In this document: piece by piece, positions 1 through 9,669 of the stretch
Layout of the letters: the number at the start of each line of letters is the position of its first letter
How positions within the stretch are numbered: position 1 is the first letter of the stretch
NCBI RefSeq assembly: GCF_000412675.1
Contig: NC_021505.1
Coordinates: 1,668,501 to 1,732,500, forward strand
Direction of reading: 5' to 3'
DNA: 64,000 nucleotides
DNA from: Pseudomonas putida NBRC 14164
Lineage (GTDB): Bacteria; Pseudomonadota; Gammaproteobacteria; Pseudomonadales; Pseudomonadaceae
Notes under the pieces: model-generated
Database searches by the model: none
The model's input: the letters and a program-made list of their open reading frames with translations, nothing else
What the model was told of the DNA's origin: nothing
Program-made: the position numbers and the translations under genes

Positions 1-2186
1 AGCGTGTCGTCGACGTCCATGTAGATTCCGCCCTCCGAATGGAGTAACGGGTAGCGCAGTACGTCGGAGGCCGACGAGAAGTTTGCCCCGTTACTGTCCA
101 GTGCCTGGCGGTACTGATGGTAGTAGTCGGTTTGCTCGAAGGCCGCGTAGAAGGGCTGCTCTTCCAGGGTTTTGATCTGAACGTTCGAAGCAGCGGTCAG
201 CTTGGCGCGGTTTTTCATGAAAGCTTTAGGGTTGGACTTCGACAGGTAGAACTCATAGGTAAAGCCCGTACCCTCAAGGCGTTTTGCATTGCTCGTGATG
301 TTCTCCACCAGCTCATCCGGGATGCTCTTGCCGCCGACCCAGATGCTGAGGATTTTCTTGGGCAGTGGGGTTACTTCCGAGCTGTTGACCACAGGCACGC
401 TGAGCGGCAGTTGCAGGTCGACGTCCAGGTTACGTAGCGTGTACATGCGCATTGCATCGCTGGCGCCACGCGTGGCCGGGTTGACCTGGTACAGGTCGCG
501 CGTGCCCGCGTTTACCTGGTAGTAATTCGGCAGGACTTCGTTGGCATCCTCCTGGAGGATGAAGGCATCGTTTTCAGTGTCATACAGTACCTGGACTTCG
601 TTGCCGTCCTTGAGCGCCAGCAGCGGGTTGGTACCCGTTGCCCGATTCAAGGGTCCCCTGGCAATCCGCGTGGTTTCCACAGGTGGCTCGGCTGGCACGA
701 AAAAGTCTGCCAGTATTTCTTCAGGTAGCCGGGGAGGGCTGTTGGGCCCCAGCGGGTAGCCCCATTGATCGTTAAGACGCGTGGGCAGGACGAAGCGCGA
801 GCTTTTGCCTGGGAACAGCATTCGCAGGCCGTCTGCAGGGAGCAAGGCCAGTGGGGCGGCATTAAGCAGGCCGAAGGCGATGTTGCTCACACCAGCGTCC
901 TTGTCTGCAAGGGTCTTGCCGTTGATCGCCTGATCGAGCCCCAGGCCAAATTGCGCGACACCGCCGGCTGCCAGCAGCGGGATCAGCTCGGGAACCACCA
1001 GCGCCAGTGGTGCCAGCAGGTTGATCGACGCCACCAGGTAGCCGCGCCAGCGAGCCTTGGTCACCTGCGCATCGCTGGTGATGATGAAATCGGCATCGGC
1101 ATAGCTGCGCTCGCGCTGGCGTTGGGTGAGGGCTGTGAACAGATCACCTGCGAGCAACGGGCTGTAGTGGCCGGCCTTGTAGTTGATGTACTCGCGGGGG
1201 GGCCAGGGGCCGTCGACGGTGAAGCCTGCGCGGTTGGGCGATCGGTGGTGAAAACCGGGGTAGGCGCCAAGGCCCGCCAGCGCGGTATCCAGCCCACTGA
1301 AGTCCAGGCCATCGGGGGTGTCGGCCAGTTTGAAGTACTGGCGCAGGCGCAGGCGTTTTTCGTCGTCGCGGCACTGTTCGGCGAACCAGTCTTGCATGGC
1401 AGCCATACCGTCGAACTCATGCAAGGGCGATGCATTGCCTGGCAGGTACAGCAGTACTTTTGGCTGTGCCTCGTCTGTGATGCAGATCAGGTCGGTGGCT
1501 GCGTAGCCGTATACGTTCAAAGGCCTTGCCTGCAAACCGGGTGCTTTTGCCATCAGCCCCGCCACTTGCCACGCCATCTGGCGACCTGCATCGCTCAACG
1601 AGCCTTCCTGGACCTGCTTGTTGCAGGCGGCCATGAAGCTGATCTGCATTGACTGCCGGTGGGTTTGCTCAGCCTGTTGCCAGTAATTGTCGAGCATGCC
1701 CACGAAGCGGGTGTGAAAGTCCAGGTCCCAGATGAACTGCTGCATGGCCTCGACGTCGACCGGCAGGTGTGTGCTGCTGTCGTAGCGGGCCGGGGTCGTA
1801 CGCCGGAACAGGCCGTTGAAAACCGAGAAGCGGGCGCTGTTGTCAAACACCCCAGGTTCGGGCAGGCGCTCGACGATGGTCAGCGGGCCATCTGGCAACG
1901 TGCCTGCCCAGTGGCCAGGGAGCAACTGGCCGATCAGGTTCTTGGCTGTTTCACCCTGCCAGTCTGAAAGCGTCGCTTGGGTAAGTGAAAGGCGCTGGAC
2001 GATGACTGCCTGATTGCCACGGTAGTGCAGGGTGACTACGTCGGTCTGGTCGGGGTCAAGGTCATGGCCCTGCTGCGTCAGCCATTGGTGGATCGCACGG
2101 CTGGCTTCGCGGTCAGGGCGGGGGATATGGCTCAGGTGGTCGCGAACGTACTGCACGGCGGCGGTGTTGATGCGGCTTGTGGACAT
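1..2186 (-). CDS. Dermonecrotic-toxin-like protein with C-terminal TcdA/TcdB-type glycosyltransferase domain (partial)
   Basis: An uninterrupted reading frame runs from an ATG at 2186 off the left edge, giving 728 codons with no stop. The C-terminal part begins near residue 609 with KKILSIWVGG and continues to SDVLRYPLLHSEGGIYMDVDD, ending at residue 727. This closely follows the layout of the clostridial TcdA/TcdB glucosyltransferase domain (GT44), where an IW(V/I)GG strand is followed by SD(I/V)LR and the metal-binding DxD. Here DVD is at residues 724-726. The N-terminal ~600 residues resemble the large toxin-like proteins of Pseudomonas (ToxA_N/DUF6543, recalled from family knowledge), with hydrophobic stretches near 383-410 and 430-450 that could be membrane-inserting. 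No signal peptide is evident. The start at 2186 has AAGGTG upstream; ATG at 2204 is an alternative. Inferred role: a secreted or injected effector that glycosylates host or competitor proteins. The catalytic C-terminus and any following domain lie outside the window. Confidence 0.82.
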   Translation of the reverse strand, partial: MSTSRINTAAVQYVRDHLSHIPRPDREASRAIHQWLTQQGHDLDPDQTDVVTLHYRGNQAVIVQRLSLTQATLSDWQGETAKNLIGQLLPGHWAGTLPDGPLTIVERLPEPGVFDNSARFSVFNGLFRRTTPARYDSSTHLPVDVEAMQQFIWDLDFHTRFVGMLDNYWQQAEQTHRQSMQISFMAACNKQVQEGSLSDAGRQMAWQVAGLMAKAPGLQARPLNVYGYAATDLICITDEAQPKVLLYLPGNASPLHEFDGMAAMQDWFAEQCRDDEKRLRLRQYFKLADTPDGLDFSGLDTALAGLGAYPGFHHRSPNRAGFTVDGPWPPREYINYKAGHYSPLLAGDLFTALTQRQRERSYADADFIITSDAQVTKARWRGYLVASINLLAPLALVVPELIPLLAAGGVAQFGLGLDQAINGKTLADKDAGVSNIAFGLLNAAPLALLPADGLRMLFPGKSSRFVLPTRLNDQWGYPLGPNSPPRLPEEILADFFVPAEPPVETTRIARGPLNRATGTNPLLALKDGNEVQVLYDTENDAFILQEDANEVLPNYYQVNAGTRDLYQVNPATRGASDAMRMYTLRNLDVDLQLPLSVPVVNSSEVTPLPKKILSIWVGGKSIPDELVENITSNAKRLEGTGFTYEFYLSKSNPKAFMKNRAKLTAASNVQIKTLEEQPFYAAFEQTDYYHQYRQALDSNGANFSSASDVLRYPLLHSEGGIYMDVDDT

Positions 2187-2255
2187 GGTGTTCACCTTGC
2201 TCATTGACAGGAATGGCAAGGCTGAACGGCTGACGCCGACGGCGGTGGTAGATAA

Positions 2256-2597
2256 CTACCGGTGGTTTGCCGGCGGCAGCAGTGCGGTGACCGGAGTGAT
2301 GTCGCGCGGCGCCTCGGCGTCGTCGCTGAAACCGGCGGGCACCTTGCCCCGCAGTTGCCAGGCGAAGGCAATGATCTCGGCAATGGTCAGGTACAGTGCC
2401 TCCGGGATCTGCTCGCCCAGTTCCAGGCGTGCCAGCAGGCGCACTAGTTCGGCGTTTTCGTAGATCGGCACCTCATGCTCGCGGGCTAGGGCCAGGATGG
2501 CCTCGGCCAGCGCATCGTCACCTTTGGCGCTGAGGGTTGGGGCCTGCTGGCCGTCGTAGGTCAGGGCAATGGCCTGGCGGGGTGGTTTCTGTGTCAT
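2256..2597 (-). CDS. FlhB C-terminal-domain-like protein
   Basis: A 113-residue protein matching only the cytoplasmic C-terminal domain of the flagellar export switch FlhB (EscU/YscU family). The match covers the segment running from AIALTYDG through AKGDDALAEAI to VPIYENAELVRLL and GEQIPEALY. It has no membrane helices, and the NPTH autocleavage motif of full FlhB is absent, so it begins where the FlhB-CC fragment would. Its start overlaps the stop of fliK by four bases (ATGA), so the two are translationally coupled. The pairing fits the known interplay of FliK and FlhB in export-substrate switching. Such stand-alone FlhB-like proteins are known in Pseudomonas and other bacteria, but their role is poorly defined. 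Confidence 0.85.
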   Translation of the reverse strand: MTQKPPRQAIALTYDGQQAPTLSAKGDDALAEAILALAREHEVPIYENAELVRLLARLELGEQIPEALYLTIAEIIAFAWQLRGKVPAGFSDDAEAPRDITPVTALLPPANHR

Positions 2598-4150
2598 GCG
2601 TTTTCGTCTACCCAGCGTTGCTCAACCCGTGTGCGCGGGCCTTGAGGGGGGATGCCCGGGTGGCATTCCAGGTCGCCAACCTCCAGGCCGCGCTCCAGCA
2701 GGCGCTGGCGCAAGGCACCGAGCTGGCTGTCGATCAGCTTTGCGGTTTGTTCGCGCTCTGCCCACAGGTGCCCGCTCAGGCGGCCTTGGCTGAACTGGGC
2801 CTGTACTTGCAGTGGGCCGAGAGGTGAAAGGTCGAAGGCCAGTTCGATGCGCCACAGGGCTTGCAGAGGGTCCTGTGCTTCGTGTTGGCGGTCTGCCTGC
2901 TGTTGCGGGGTTTCTTCACGCTGCAGTTTGACCTGCAATGGGATGAACTCCTGGCCGTGGCGGATCGGCACTTCGGTTTGCCAGGTGGTCTGCAGATTGC
3001 CGTTTTCCAGCGTGCCGGTTTGTTGCAGGCTGCTCATGGCATGGCTTTGCAGGCGCGAGATGGCCGCAGCGGCCAGGCGCAGCAGTTGTTGCAGGTCGCC
3101 TTCGTCTTCCATGGCCTTGAGCAGGCGCGAGGGCAGGGGGAACGCCCCTGGCTGCGGCTTGGGGCTGACCCGTTCGAGCATGCCCAGCGCGCTGCGGGCC
3201 AGCGCCGGCATGGTCACGGCCAGGCTGGCGGGCGCGAGGTCGGGCGTGCCGGGTGTGCTGGCCGGGGCCTGAGTGATCAGGCGCAGCAGGTGGGCCTTCA
3301 GGTCTGTGGCCACGCTGGCAGGAAAGCCGCCCAGCAGTTTCGCTTCAAGGAAAGTGCCACTGTTGTTCAGGGCCTGGGCCACGGCCTTGGCGTCGCCCAG
3401 CTGGCGGGCGTCTGGCAGGCCGGCCAGCAGGCGCTCGGCGCTGGCACGCAGGTCGCCATCGACGCCCGGGTCGCGGGTGAGCTGTTGCAGGGCGTTGAGC
3501 AGGCCGGGCAGCGAGGCCTGGCGGTTTTGCTGGGTCAGCAGTTGCTGGGCAATGCTGAGCTGGTCCTGCCTGCCGCTAAGCGGGACAAAGCGCAGCGACT
3601 GGTCGCCCTGCACCAGTGCGCTGAGCAGGCTGCCAATGGCCAGTGGGCGCGGGCTGTCGATGCTCAGCGTGGAGCCGGCCTGGGCAGTGTTGAGCAGGCT
3701 GACCAGCGCCCTGTAGCTCGCCGGTTGCCCAGGCGCCTGGGCCAATGCCTGGTTGGTCAGGACCTTGCCTTGCAGCAGCGTGCCGACGGGCACTTTGCTG
3801 GTATCCAGGCGAGTGAGAGTGGTGATCTGGCTGGCGTTGGCCTGCTGCAGCATGATTGCCAGGCGGTTGCTTTCGGTCTGGCTGACAGTGACCTGGCTGC
3901 CTTGGGGCAAGGGCTGGCTGGCGCTGGCTTGCAGTTGGGTCTGTACGCCGTTGGCCTGTATCAACCGCAGCACCAGCTGGAAGTCCTGGCCCGTCTGGCG
4001 CAACGACACGACCTCGGCCTGCGCGGTCTCGCCGGGTGCCAGCAGGCCAGGCTGCGCCTGGATCAGGCGCAGCAGTTCGCCGGTCATGCCCGCCTTCATG
4101 GCTTGGCTGTTGATCGCGGTTTGTGCGCCGAGACTATTGATTTCAGTCAT
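2594..4150 (-). CDS. fliK: Flagellar hook-length control protein FliK
   Basis: A 518-residue protein rich in Gln, Ala and Leu. The C-terminal region (about residues 390-490, QVKLQREE to WRIELAFDLSPLGPLQVQ and WAEREQTAKLID) matches the Flg_hook domain of FliK, which measures hook or rod length and contacts FlhB. The long low-complexity N-terminal part is typical of the family. The start at 4150 (MTEINSLGAQ) was chosen because residues upstream of it read through intergenic DNA with REP sequence. No strong Shine-Dalgarno is seen there, and a TTGTATACAA palindrome lies immediately upstream. The gene is separate from the main flagellar cluster as far as the window shows and is divergent from ccmA. 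Confidence 0.85.
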   Translation of the reverse strand: MTEINSLGAQTAINSQAMKAGMTGELLRLIQAQPGLLAPGETAQAEVVSLRQTGQDFQLVLRLIQANGVQTQLQASASQPLPQGSQVTVSQTESNRLAIMLQQANASQITTLTRLDTSKVPVGTLLQGKVLTNQALAQAPGQPASYRALVSLLNTAQAGSTLSIDSPRPLAIGSLLSALVQGDQSLRFVPLSGRQDQLSIAQQLLTQQNRQASLPGLLNALQQLTRDPGVDGDLRASAERLLAGLPDARQLGDAKAVAQALNNSGTFLEAKLLGGFPASVATDLKAHLLRLITQAPASTPGTPDLAPASLAVTMPALARSALGMLERVSPKPQPGAFPLPSRLLKAMEDEGDLQQLLRLAAAAISRLQSHAMSSLQQTGTLENGNLQTTWQTEVPIRHGQEFIPLQVKLQREETPQQQADRQHEAQDPLQALWRIELAFDLSPLGPLQVQAQFSQGRLSGHLWAEREQTAKLIDSQLGALRQRLLERGLEVGDLECHPGIPPQGPRTRVEQRWVDENA

Positions 4151-4152
4151 GA

Positions 4153-4162
4153 TTGTATACAA
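4153..4162. promoter_or_regulatory. TTGTATACAA palindrome at the fliK start
   Basis: A perfect 10-bp palindrome three bases upstream of the fliK start codon, where a ribosome binding site would be expected. It is identical to the motif found before the ureide and glyoxylate genes farther right. It could be a GntR-type operator or a chance match; its distance from those genes makes regulation of fliK uncertain. Confidence 0.35.
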
Positions 4163-4278
4163 CCTGTCGGACCCGGCCTCTTGGCAGCGCGGTGGCGCGT
4201 GTAATAATGCCGACCGCCCGTGGTTGCCAGTATAACGGCAGCGCGCGGGGCGACTTGAGACACAAGGGTTCTGGAGCG

Positions 4279-4381
4279 GCGTCGCCTGCTTCGCGGGCTT
4301 GCCCGCTCCCACAGGTTCAGCGCAGCTTTCAAACTGCACAAGACCTGGTGGGCGCGGGCAAGCCCGCGAAACAGGCGACGC
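4279..4381. repeat. REP inverted pair
   Basis: Two P. putida-type REP units in opposite orientation (4279-4315 and 4344-4381), each with a CGCGGGCTTGCCCGC core. They lie between the divergent fliK and ccmA genes. Confidence 0.85.
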
Positions 4382-4414
4382 CGGCCCGAAGCCCTACAAA
4401 GATAAGGCGAAACC

Positions 4415-5047
4415 GTGACCCTTCACCTCCAAGCTGCGGGCCTGGCCTGCGAGCGCGACTGGCGCCTGCTGTTCGAGCAGCTCGATTTCGAGCTGGGCGC
4501 CGGCGACATGCTGCAGATCAGCGGCCCCAACGGCAGCGGCAAGACCAGCTTGCTGCGGCTGTTGGCCGGGTTGATGCAACCCACCGCCGGGCAGATATTG
4601 CTGGGCGGCAAGCCCCTGGCCGAGCAGCGCCATGCCCTGGCCAGCATTCTGCTGTGGATCGGTCACGCCGCGGGCATCAAGGACCTGCTCACCGCCGAGG
4701 AAAACCTCACCTGGCTGTGCGCCCTGCACCAGCCGGCCAGCCGCGAGGCGATCTGGGCGGCACTGGCGGCGGTCGGTTTGCGCGGTTTCGAAGACGTACC
4801 CTGCCATACCCTGTCGGCCGGCCAGCAGCGCCGCGTGGCCCTGGCCCGGCTGCACCTGGCCAGCCCGCCGCTGTGGATTCTCGACGAGCCGTTCACTGCC
4901 CTGGACAAGCAAGGCGTAGCGCAGCTCGAAGCGCACCTGGCGGCCCACTGCGAGCAGGGCGGCACGGTGGTGCTGACCACCCACCATACGCTGGAACGCA
5001 AGCCCTCCGGTTACCGTGAACTGAACCTGGGGCAATGGGCGGCATGA
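4415..5047 (+). CDS. ccmA: Heme exporter ATP-binding protein CcmA
   Basis: A 210-residue ABC ATPase, the usual CcmA length. Walker A GPNGSGKT is at residues 37-44, the signature LSAGQQRR is near 133, and Walker B LWILDEPF follows. With CcmB it powers release of holo-CcmE from CcmC/D during cytochrome c maturation at the inner membrane. Translation starts at GTG, preceded by AAGG. It is the first gene of a tightly packed ccm operon; its stop overlaps the ccmB start (ATGA). The assignment rests on ABC motifs plus the diagnostic ccmBCDEFGHI neighbours. Confidence 0.96.
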   Translation: MTLHLQAAGLACERDWRLLFEQLDFELGAGDMLQISGPNGSGKTSLLRLLAGLMQPTAGQILLGGKPLAEQRHALASILLWIGHAAGIKDLLTAEENLTWLCALHQPASREAIWAALAAVGLRGFEDVPCHTLSAGQQRRVALARLHLASPPLWILDEPFTALDKQGVAQLEAHLAAHCEQGGTVVLTTHHTLERKPSGYRELNLGQWAA

Positions 5048-5712
5048 GCGTATTCATCCTGTTGTTGCGTCGCGAAGCGCGCCTGCTGTTCCGTCGCCCT
5101 GCCGAGCTGGCCAACCCGCTGGTGTTCTTCGCCATCGTCGTGGCCATGTTCCCGCTGGCAGTCGGCCCGGAAAGCCAATTGTTGCAAACCTTGTCGCCAG
5201 GCCTGGTCTGGGTAGCGGCGCTGCTGGCAGTGCTGCTGTCGCTGGACGGCTTGTTCCGCAGCGATTTCGAGGATGGCTCGCTGGAACAGTGGGTCCTGTC
5301 GCCGCACCCGCTGGCGCTGCTGGTGCTGGCCAAGGTGCTGGCGCACTGGATCTTTTCCGGGCTGGCGCTGGTATTGTTGGCGCCGCTACTGGCGCTGATG
5401 CTGGGGCTGCCGAGCCATTGCCTGCCGGTGCTGCTCGGCTCCCTGCTGCTGGGCACACCGGTCCTGAGCCTGCTGGGTGCGGTAGGTGCGGCGCTGACAG
5501 TCGGTCTGAAGCGCGGTGGTTTGTTACTGGCGTTGCTGATTCTGCCGTTGTATATCCCTGTATTGATCCTGGGCAGTGGTGCGTTGCAAGCGGCGTTGCA
5601 AAATATGCCCGCAACCGGCCACCTGCTCTGGCTCGCCAGCCTGACGGCCCTGGCCGTTACCCTGGCACCCTTTGCGATAGCGGCCGGCCTGAAGATCAGC
5701 GTCGGCGAATAA
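5044..5712 (+). CDS. ccmB: Heme exporter permease CcmB
   Basis: A 222-residue integral membrane protein with about six hydrophobic helices, matching CcmB in length and in the N-terminal [17 protein letters not shown] motif. It forms the membrane part of the CcmAB transporter that acts on holo-CcmE. The start at 5044 is preferred over an upstream GTG-frame extension because it gives the typical ATGA coupling with ccmA. A gap of 46 bases separates it from ccmC. Confidence 0.95.
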   Translation: MSVFILLLRREARLLFRRPAELANPLVFFAIVVAMFPLAVGPESQLLQTLSPGLVWVAALLAVLLSLDGLFRSDFEDGSLEQWVLSPHPLALLVLAKVLAHWIFSGLALVLLAPLLALMLGLPSHCLPVLLGSLLLGTPVLSLLGAVGAALTVGLKRGGLLLALLILPLYIPVLILGSGALQAALQNMPATGHLLWLASLTALAVTLAPFAIAAGLKISVGE

Positions 5713-5758
5713 CGAGTCCCGGGCTTTCAAGCCCGGCAAATACCCTGGATGTACCCTG

Positions 5759-6526
5759 ATGAAAATAAGCTGGACGTGGTTCCACAAGCTGGGCTCCCCG
5801 AAATGGTTCTATGCCATCAGCGGCCGTATGCTGCCATGGCTGGCCGGCGCTGCCGTGCTCCTGTTGCTGGTCGGTATCACCTGGGGCCTGGCGTTCGCCC
5901 CCCAGGACTACCAGCAAGGCAACAGCTTCCGCATCATCTACATTCATGTGCCGGCGGCGATGCTGGCGCAGTCCTGCTACGTGCTGCTGGCGGTCGCCGG
6001 GGTGGTGGGGCTGGTGTGGAAGATGAAACTGGCCGACGTCGCCCTGCAATGTGCTGCGCCCATCGGTGCCTGGATGACCGCCGTGGCGCTGGTTACCGGC
6101 GCCATCTGGGGCAAGCCGACCTGGGGCAGTTGGTGGGTGTGGGACGCCCGCCTTACGTCCATGCTCATCCTGCTGTTCCTGTACTTCGGCATTATTGCGC
6201 TGGGCCAGGCAATCAGTAATCGTGACAGTGCGTCCAAGGCCTGTGCGGTGCTGGCGATTGTCGGCGTGGTCAACATCCCGATCATCAAGTACTCGGTGGA
6301 GTGGTGGAACACCCTGCATCAGGGCGCGACCTTCACCCTGACCGAAAAACCGGCGATGCCCGCAGAAATGTGGTTGCCGCTGCTGTGCACGGCGTTGGGT
6401 TTCTACTGTTTCTTCGGCGCTGTGCTGTTGCTTCGCATGCGCCTTGAAGTGCTCAAGCGCGAGGCGCGCGCCAGTTGGGTCAGGGACGAAGTGTTGAACA
6501 GCCTGGGGCGGAGGAGCGCACAATGA
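5759..6526 (+). CDS. ccmC: Heme exporter CcmC
   Basis: A 255-residue protein with six predicted membrane helices and the periplasmic tryptophan-rich signature [10 protein letters not shown] near residues 122-131. The flanking histidine in IYIHVPAA (about residue 63) is the expected heme ligand region. CcmC loads heme onto the CcmE histidine. Its last four bases overlap the ccmD start. Confidence 0.96.
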   Translation: MKISWTWFHKLGSPKWFYAISGRMLPWLAGAAVLLLLVGITWGLAFAPQDYQQGNSFRIIYIHVPAAMLAQSCYVLLAVAGVVGLVWKMKLADVALQCAAPIGAWMTAVALVTGAIWGKPTWGSWWVWDARLTSMLILLFLYFGIIALGQAISNRDSASKACAVLAIVGVVNIPIIKYSVEWWNTLHQGATFTLTEKPAMPAEMWLPLLCTALGFYCFFGAVLLLRMRLEVLKREARASWVRDEVLNSLGRRSAQ

Positions 6527-6699
6527 GCTTTGCCACCTTCGGTGATTTTCTCGCCATGGGCCACCATGGCCTGTACGTGTGGTCGGCCTATGGCATCTGC
6601 CTGGCGGTGCTGGCGCTCAATGTCGCTGCGCCGCTGTTGGCCCGCCGTCGCTACCTGCAAGAAGAGGCGCGCCGTTTGCGCCGGGAGAACAACCAGTGA
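6523..6699 (+). CDS. ccmD: Heme exporter small subunit CcmD
   Basis: A 58-residue protein with one membrane helix (about residues 16-38) and a charged C-terminal tail ([15 protein letters not shown]), typical of CcmD. It stabilises CcmC-CcmE and is needed to release holo-CcmE. The ATG overlaps the ccmC stop and its own stop overlaps the GTG of ccmE. Confidence 0.93.
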   Translation: MSFATFGDFLAMGHHGLYVWSAYGICLAVLALNVAAPLLARRRYLQEEARRLRRENNQ

Positions 6700-7151
6700 A
6701 TCCGCAGCGCAAGAAACGCCTGTTGCTCATCGTCGGCCTGCTGGCCGGCGTCGGGGTTGCCGTCGGCTTTGCCTTGAGCGCATTGCAGCAGAACATCAAC
6801 CTGTTTTACACACCGACCCAGATCGCCAACGGCGAAGCGCCGCTGGACACCCGCATCCGTGCTGGCGGCATGGTCGAGAAGGGCTCGGTGCAGCGCTCGT
6901 CCGACTCGCTGGACGTGCGCTTTGTGGTCACCGACTTCAACAAGTCGGTGCCAATCAGCTACCGCGGCATCCTGCCCGACCTGTTCCGCGAAGGGCAGGG
7001 CATCGTCGCCTTGGGCAAGGTCAACGCCGACGGCGTAGTCGTGGCCGATGAAGTACTGGCCAAGCACGATGAGAAGTACATGCCGCCCGAGGTCACCAAG
7101 GCCCTGAAGGAAAGCGGCCAGGCTGCCACCGGTACGGAGGCCAAGCCATGA
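6696..7151 (+). CDS. ccmE: Periplasmic heme chaperone CcmE
   Basis: A 151-residue protein with a short cytoplasmic N-terminus, a membrane anchor ([19 protein letters not shown]), an OB-fold periplasmic domain and the motif [12 protein letters not shown] near residues 125-136. The His in this motif is the known covalent heme attachment site. The start is a GTG that overlaps the ccmD stop; longer readings upstream would run inside ccmD. Confidence 0.96.
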   Translation: MNPQRKKRLLLIVGLLAGVGVAVGFALSALQQNINLFYTPTQIANGEAPLDTRIRAGGMVEKGSVQRSSDSLDVRFVVTDFNKSVPISYRGILPDLFREGQGIVALGKVNADGVVVADEVLAKHDEKYMPPEVTKALKESGQAATGTEAKP

Positions 7152-9136
7152 ATGCGGCACTGGTAATCCCTGAGCTCGGCCAGTTGGCGATGATTCTGGC
7201 CATCTGCTTTGCCGCCGTGCAGGCCAGTGTGCCGCTGCTCGGCGCCTGGCGTGGCGACAGCCTGTGGATGAGCCTGGCGCGCCCGGCGGCGTGGGGGCAA
7301 TTCGCCTTCCTGGCTTTTGCCTTCGCCTGTTTGACCCATGCCTTCATGACCGACAACTTCTCCGTCGCCTATGTGGCCAGCAACTCCAACAGCGCCTTGC
7401 CGTGGTACTACAAGTTCAGCGCCGTATGGGGCGCCCACGAAGGTTCGTTGCTGCTGTGGGCGTTTATCCTGGGCGGCTGGACCTTTGCCGTGTCGGTGTT
7501 CTCGCGTCAGTTGCCGCAGGTGATGCTGGCCCGCGTGCTGGCGGTGATGGGCATGATCAGCGTCGGCTTCCTGAGCTTCCTGATCATCACCTCCAACCCG
7601 TTCCAGCGCCTGCTGCCGCAAGTGCCCACCGACGGCCGCGACCTCAACCCGCTGCTGCAGGACTTCGGCCTGATCGTTCACCCGCCGATGCTGTACATGG
7701 GCTACGTGGGCTTTTCGGTGGCCTTTGCCTTCGCCATTGCCGCCTTGCTCGGCGGCCGCCTGGACGCTGCCTGGGCGCGCTGGTCGCGGCCGTGGACCAT
7801 CGTCGCCTGGGCCTTCCTGGGGGTTGGCATCACCCTGGGCTCGTGGTGGGCCTATTATGAGCTGGGCTGGGGTGGCTGGTGGTTCTGGGACCCGGTGGAA
7901 AACGCCTCGTTCATGCCCTGGCTGGTGGGCACGGCGCTGATCCACTCGCTGGCGGTGACCGAAAAGCGTGGGGTGTTCAAGAGCTGGACCGTGTTGTTGG
8001 CAATTGCCGCATTCTCGCTGAGCCTGCTGGGTACCTTCCTGGTGCGCTCCGGCGTGCTGACCTCGGTGCACGCGTTTGCCGCAGACCCGTCGCGGGGCAT
8101 TTTCATCCTGTTCTTCCTGTTGTTCGTGGTCGGTGGTTCGCTCACCCTGTTCGCCCTGCGCGCACCGGTGGTCAAGAGCCAGGTCGGCTTCGCCCTGTGG
8201 TCCCGCGAGACGCTGCTGCTGGCCAACAACCTGGTGCTGGTGGTGGCCGCGTCGATGATTCTGCTCGGCACGCTGTACCCGCTGGTGCTTGATGCCCTGA
8301 CCGGGGCCAAGCTGTCGGTGGGTCCGCCGTATTTCGATGCCTTGTTCCTGCCGCTGATGGCACTTCTGATGGTGGTAATGAGCGTGGGCGTGCTGGTGCG
8401 CTGGAAGGACACCCCAGGCAAATGGCTGGTCAGCATGATCACCCCGGTGCTGATCGGCAGTGCCATCCTTGCCCCGGTTGCCGGTTTTATCGTTGACGAC
8501 TTCGACTGGCCGACGCTGACCGCCTTCGCCCTGGCGGCCTGGGTGGTACTCGGCGGGCTGCGCGACATCCTCGACAAGACCCGTCACAAAGGCCTGCTCA
8601 AGGGCCTGCCTGGCCTGGGGCGCAGCTACTGGGGCATGCAGCTGGCACACCTTGGCCTGGCGGTGTGTGCGTTGGGCGTGGTGCTGTCGAGCAACAACAG
8701 CGCCGAACGCGACCTGCGCATGGCCCCGGGCGAAAGCGTGGAGCTGGGTGGGTATCACTTCCTGTTCCAGGGCGCCAAGCACTTCGAGGGGCCGAACTTC
8801 ATTTCCGACAAAGGTACCGTCGTTGTCAGCCGTGATGGCCGTGAAGTGACTACCCTGCACCCGGAAAAGCGCCTGTACACCGTGCAGCAGTCGATGATGA
8901 CCGAAGCTGGCATCGATGCCGGCTTTACCCGCGACCTGTACGTTGCCCTGGGCGAGCCGCTGGAAAACGGCGCCTGGGCGGTGCGTGTGCACATCAAGCC
9001 TTATGTCCGCTGGATCTGGCTGGGCGGTCTGCTGACCGGCCTGGGCGGGTTGCTGGCGGCACTCGACCGGCGCTACCGCGTCAAGGTCAAGACCCGGGTG
9101 CGTGATGCCCTGGGCGTGTCTGGAGCAGCTGCATGA
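7148..9136 (+). CDS. ccmF: Cytochrome c heme lyase subunit CcmF
   Basis: A 662-residue polytopic membrane protein with the WWD-family signature [16 protein letters not shown] near residues 237-255 and conserved histidines in flanking helices. CcmF receives heme from CcmE and, with CcmH and CcmI, attaches it to apocytochrome. It overlaps ccmE and the next gene by four bases each, so the operon is translationally coupled. Confidence 0.97.
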   Translation: MNAALVIPELGQLAMILAICFAAVQASVPLLGAWRGDSLWMSLARPAAWGQFAFLAFAFACLTHAFMTDNFSVAYVASNSNSALPWYYKFSAVWGAHEGSLLLWAFILGGWTFAVSVFSRQLPQVMLARVLAVMGMISVGFLSFLIITSNPFQRLLPQVPTDGRDLNPLLQDFGLIVHPPMLYMGYVGFSVAFAFAIAALLGGRLDAAWARWSRPWTIVAWAFLGVGITLGSWWAYYELGWGGWWFWDPVENASFMPWLVGTALIHSLAVTEKRGVFKSWTVLLAIAAFSLSLLGTFLVRSGVLTSVHAFAADPSRGIFILFFLLFVVGGSLTLFALRAPVVKSQVGFALWSRETLLLANNLVLVVAASMILLGTLYPLVLDALTGAKLSVGPPYFDALFLPLMALLMVVMSVGVLVRWKDTPGKWLVSMITPVLIGSAILAPVAGFIVDDFDWPTLTAFALAAWVVLGGLRDILDKTRHKGLLKGLPGLGRSYWGMQLAHLGLAVCALGVVLSSNNSAERDLRMAPGESVELGGYHFLFQGAKHFEGPNFISDKGTVVVSRDGREVTTLHPEKRLYTVQQSMMTEAGIDAGFTRDLYVALGEPLENGAWAVRVHIKPYVRWIWLGGLLTGLGGLLAALDRRYRVKVKTRVRDALGVSGAAA

Positions 9137-9669
9137 AGCGTTGGATCATGGTAGTCCCCCTCGCAGTGTTCCTGCTGGTGGCGGTGTTCCTCTACAAGGG
9201 GCTGTTTCTCAAGCCCGACGAGTTGCCGTCGGCAATGATCGGCAAACCGTTCCCGGTGTTTTCCCTGGCTTCGACCCAGGGCGACCGCACTTTGACCCAG
9301 GCCGACTTGCAGGGCCGCCCGGCACTGGTCAACGTGTGGGCCACCTGGTGCCCGTCGTGCAAGGTCGAGCACCCGTACCTGAACCAGCTGGCGCAGCAGG
9401 GCGTGGTGATCCACGGGGTCAACTACAAGGACGACAACGCCGCCGCGCAGAAATGGCTGGCCGAGTTCCACAACCCCTACCAGCTGGACATCCGTGACGA
9501 GCAGGGCAGCCTGGGCCTGGACCTTGGGGTGTACGGCGCGCCGGAAACCTTCCTGATCGACGCCAAGGGCATCATCCGCTACAAGCACGTGGGCATTGTC
9601 GATGCAACTGTCTGGCGTGAGCAGCTGGCGCCGCTGTACCAGGGCCTGGTCGACGAGGCCAGGCCATGA
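9133..9669 (+). CDS. ccmG: Thiol:disulfide interchange protein CcmG/DsbE
   Basis: A 178-residue membrane-anchored thioredoxin-fold protein. Residues 1-22 form an uncleaved signal anchor. The active site WCPSC is at residues 72-76, and the cis-proline region GAPETFLID follows, as in CcmG/DsbE. It reduces the CXXCH cysteines of apocytochrome c in the periplasm. Start and stop codons overlap neighbouring ccm genes. Confidence 0.95.
   Translation: MKRWIMVVPLAVFLLVAVFLYKGLFLKPDELPSAMIGKPFPVFSLASTQGDRTLTQADLQGRPALVNVWATWCPSCKVEHPYLNQLAQQGVVIHGVNYKDDNAAAQKWLAEFHNPYQLDIRDEQGSLGLDLGVYGAPETFLIDAKGIIRYKHVGIVDATVWREQLAPLYQGLVDEARP

Noticed and set aside
765..1652. Plus-strand frame of 295 codons in the left end
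   Set aside because: It is antisense to the toxin-like gene, whose translation contains a recognisable glycosyltransferase motif; the plus-strand product shows no family pattern.
4151..4339. Longer N-terminus for FliK (to 4339)
   Set aside because: The extension would translate REP DNA and low-similarity sequence; FliK-like residues begin at 4150.
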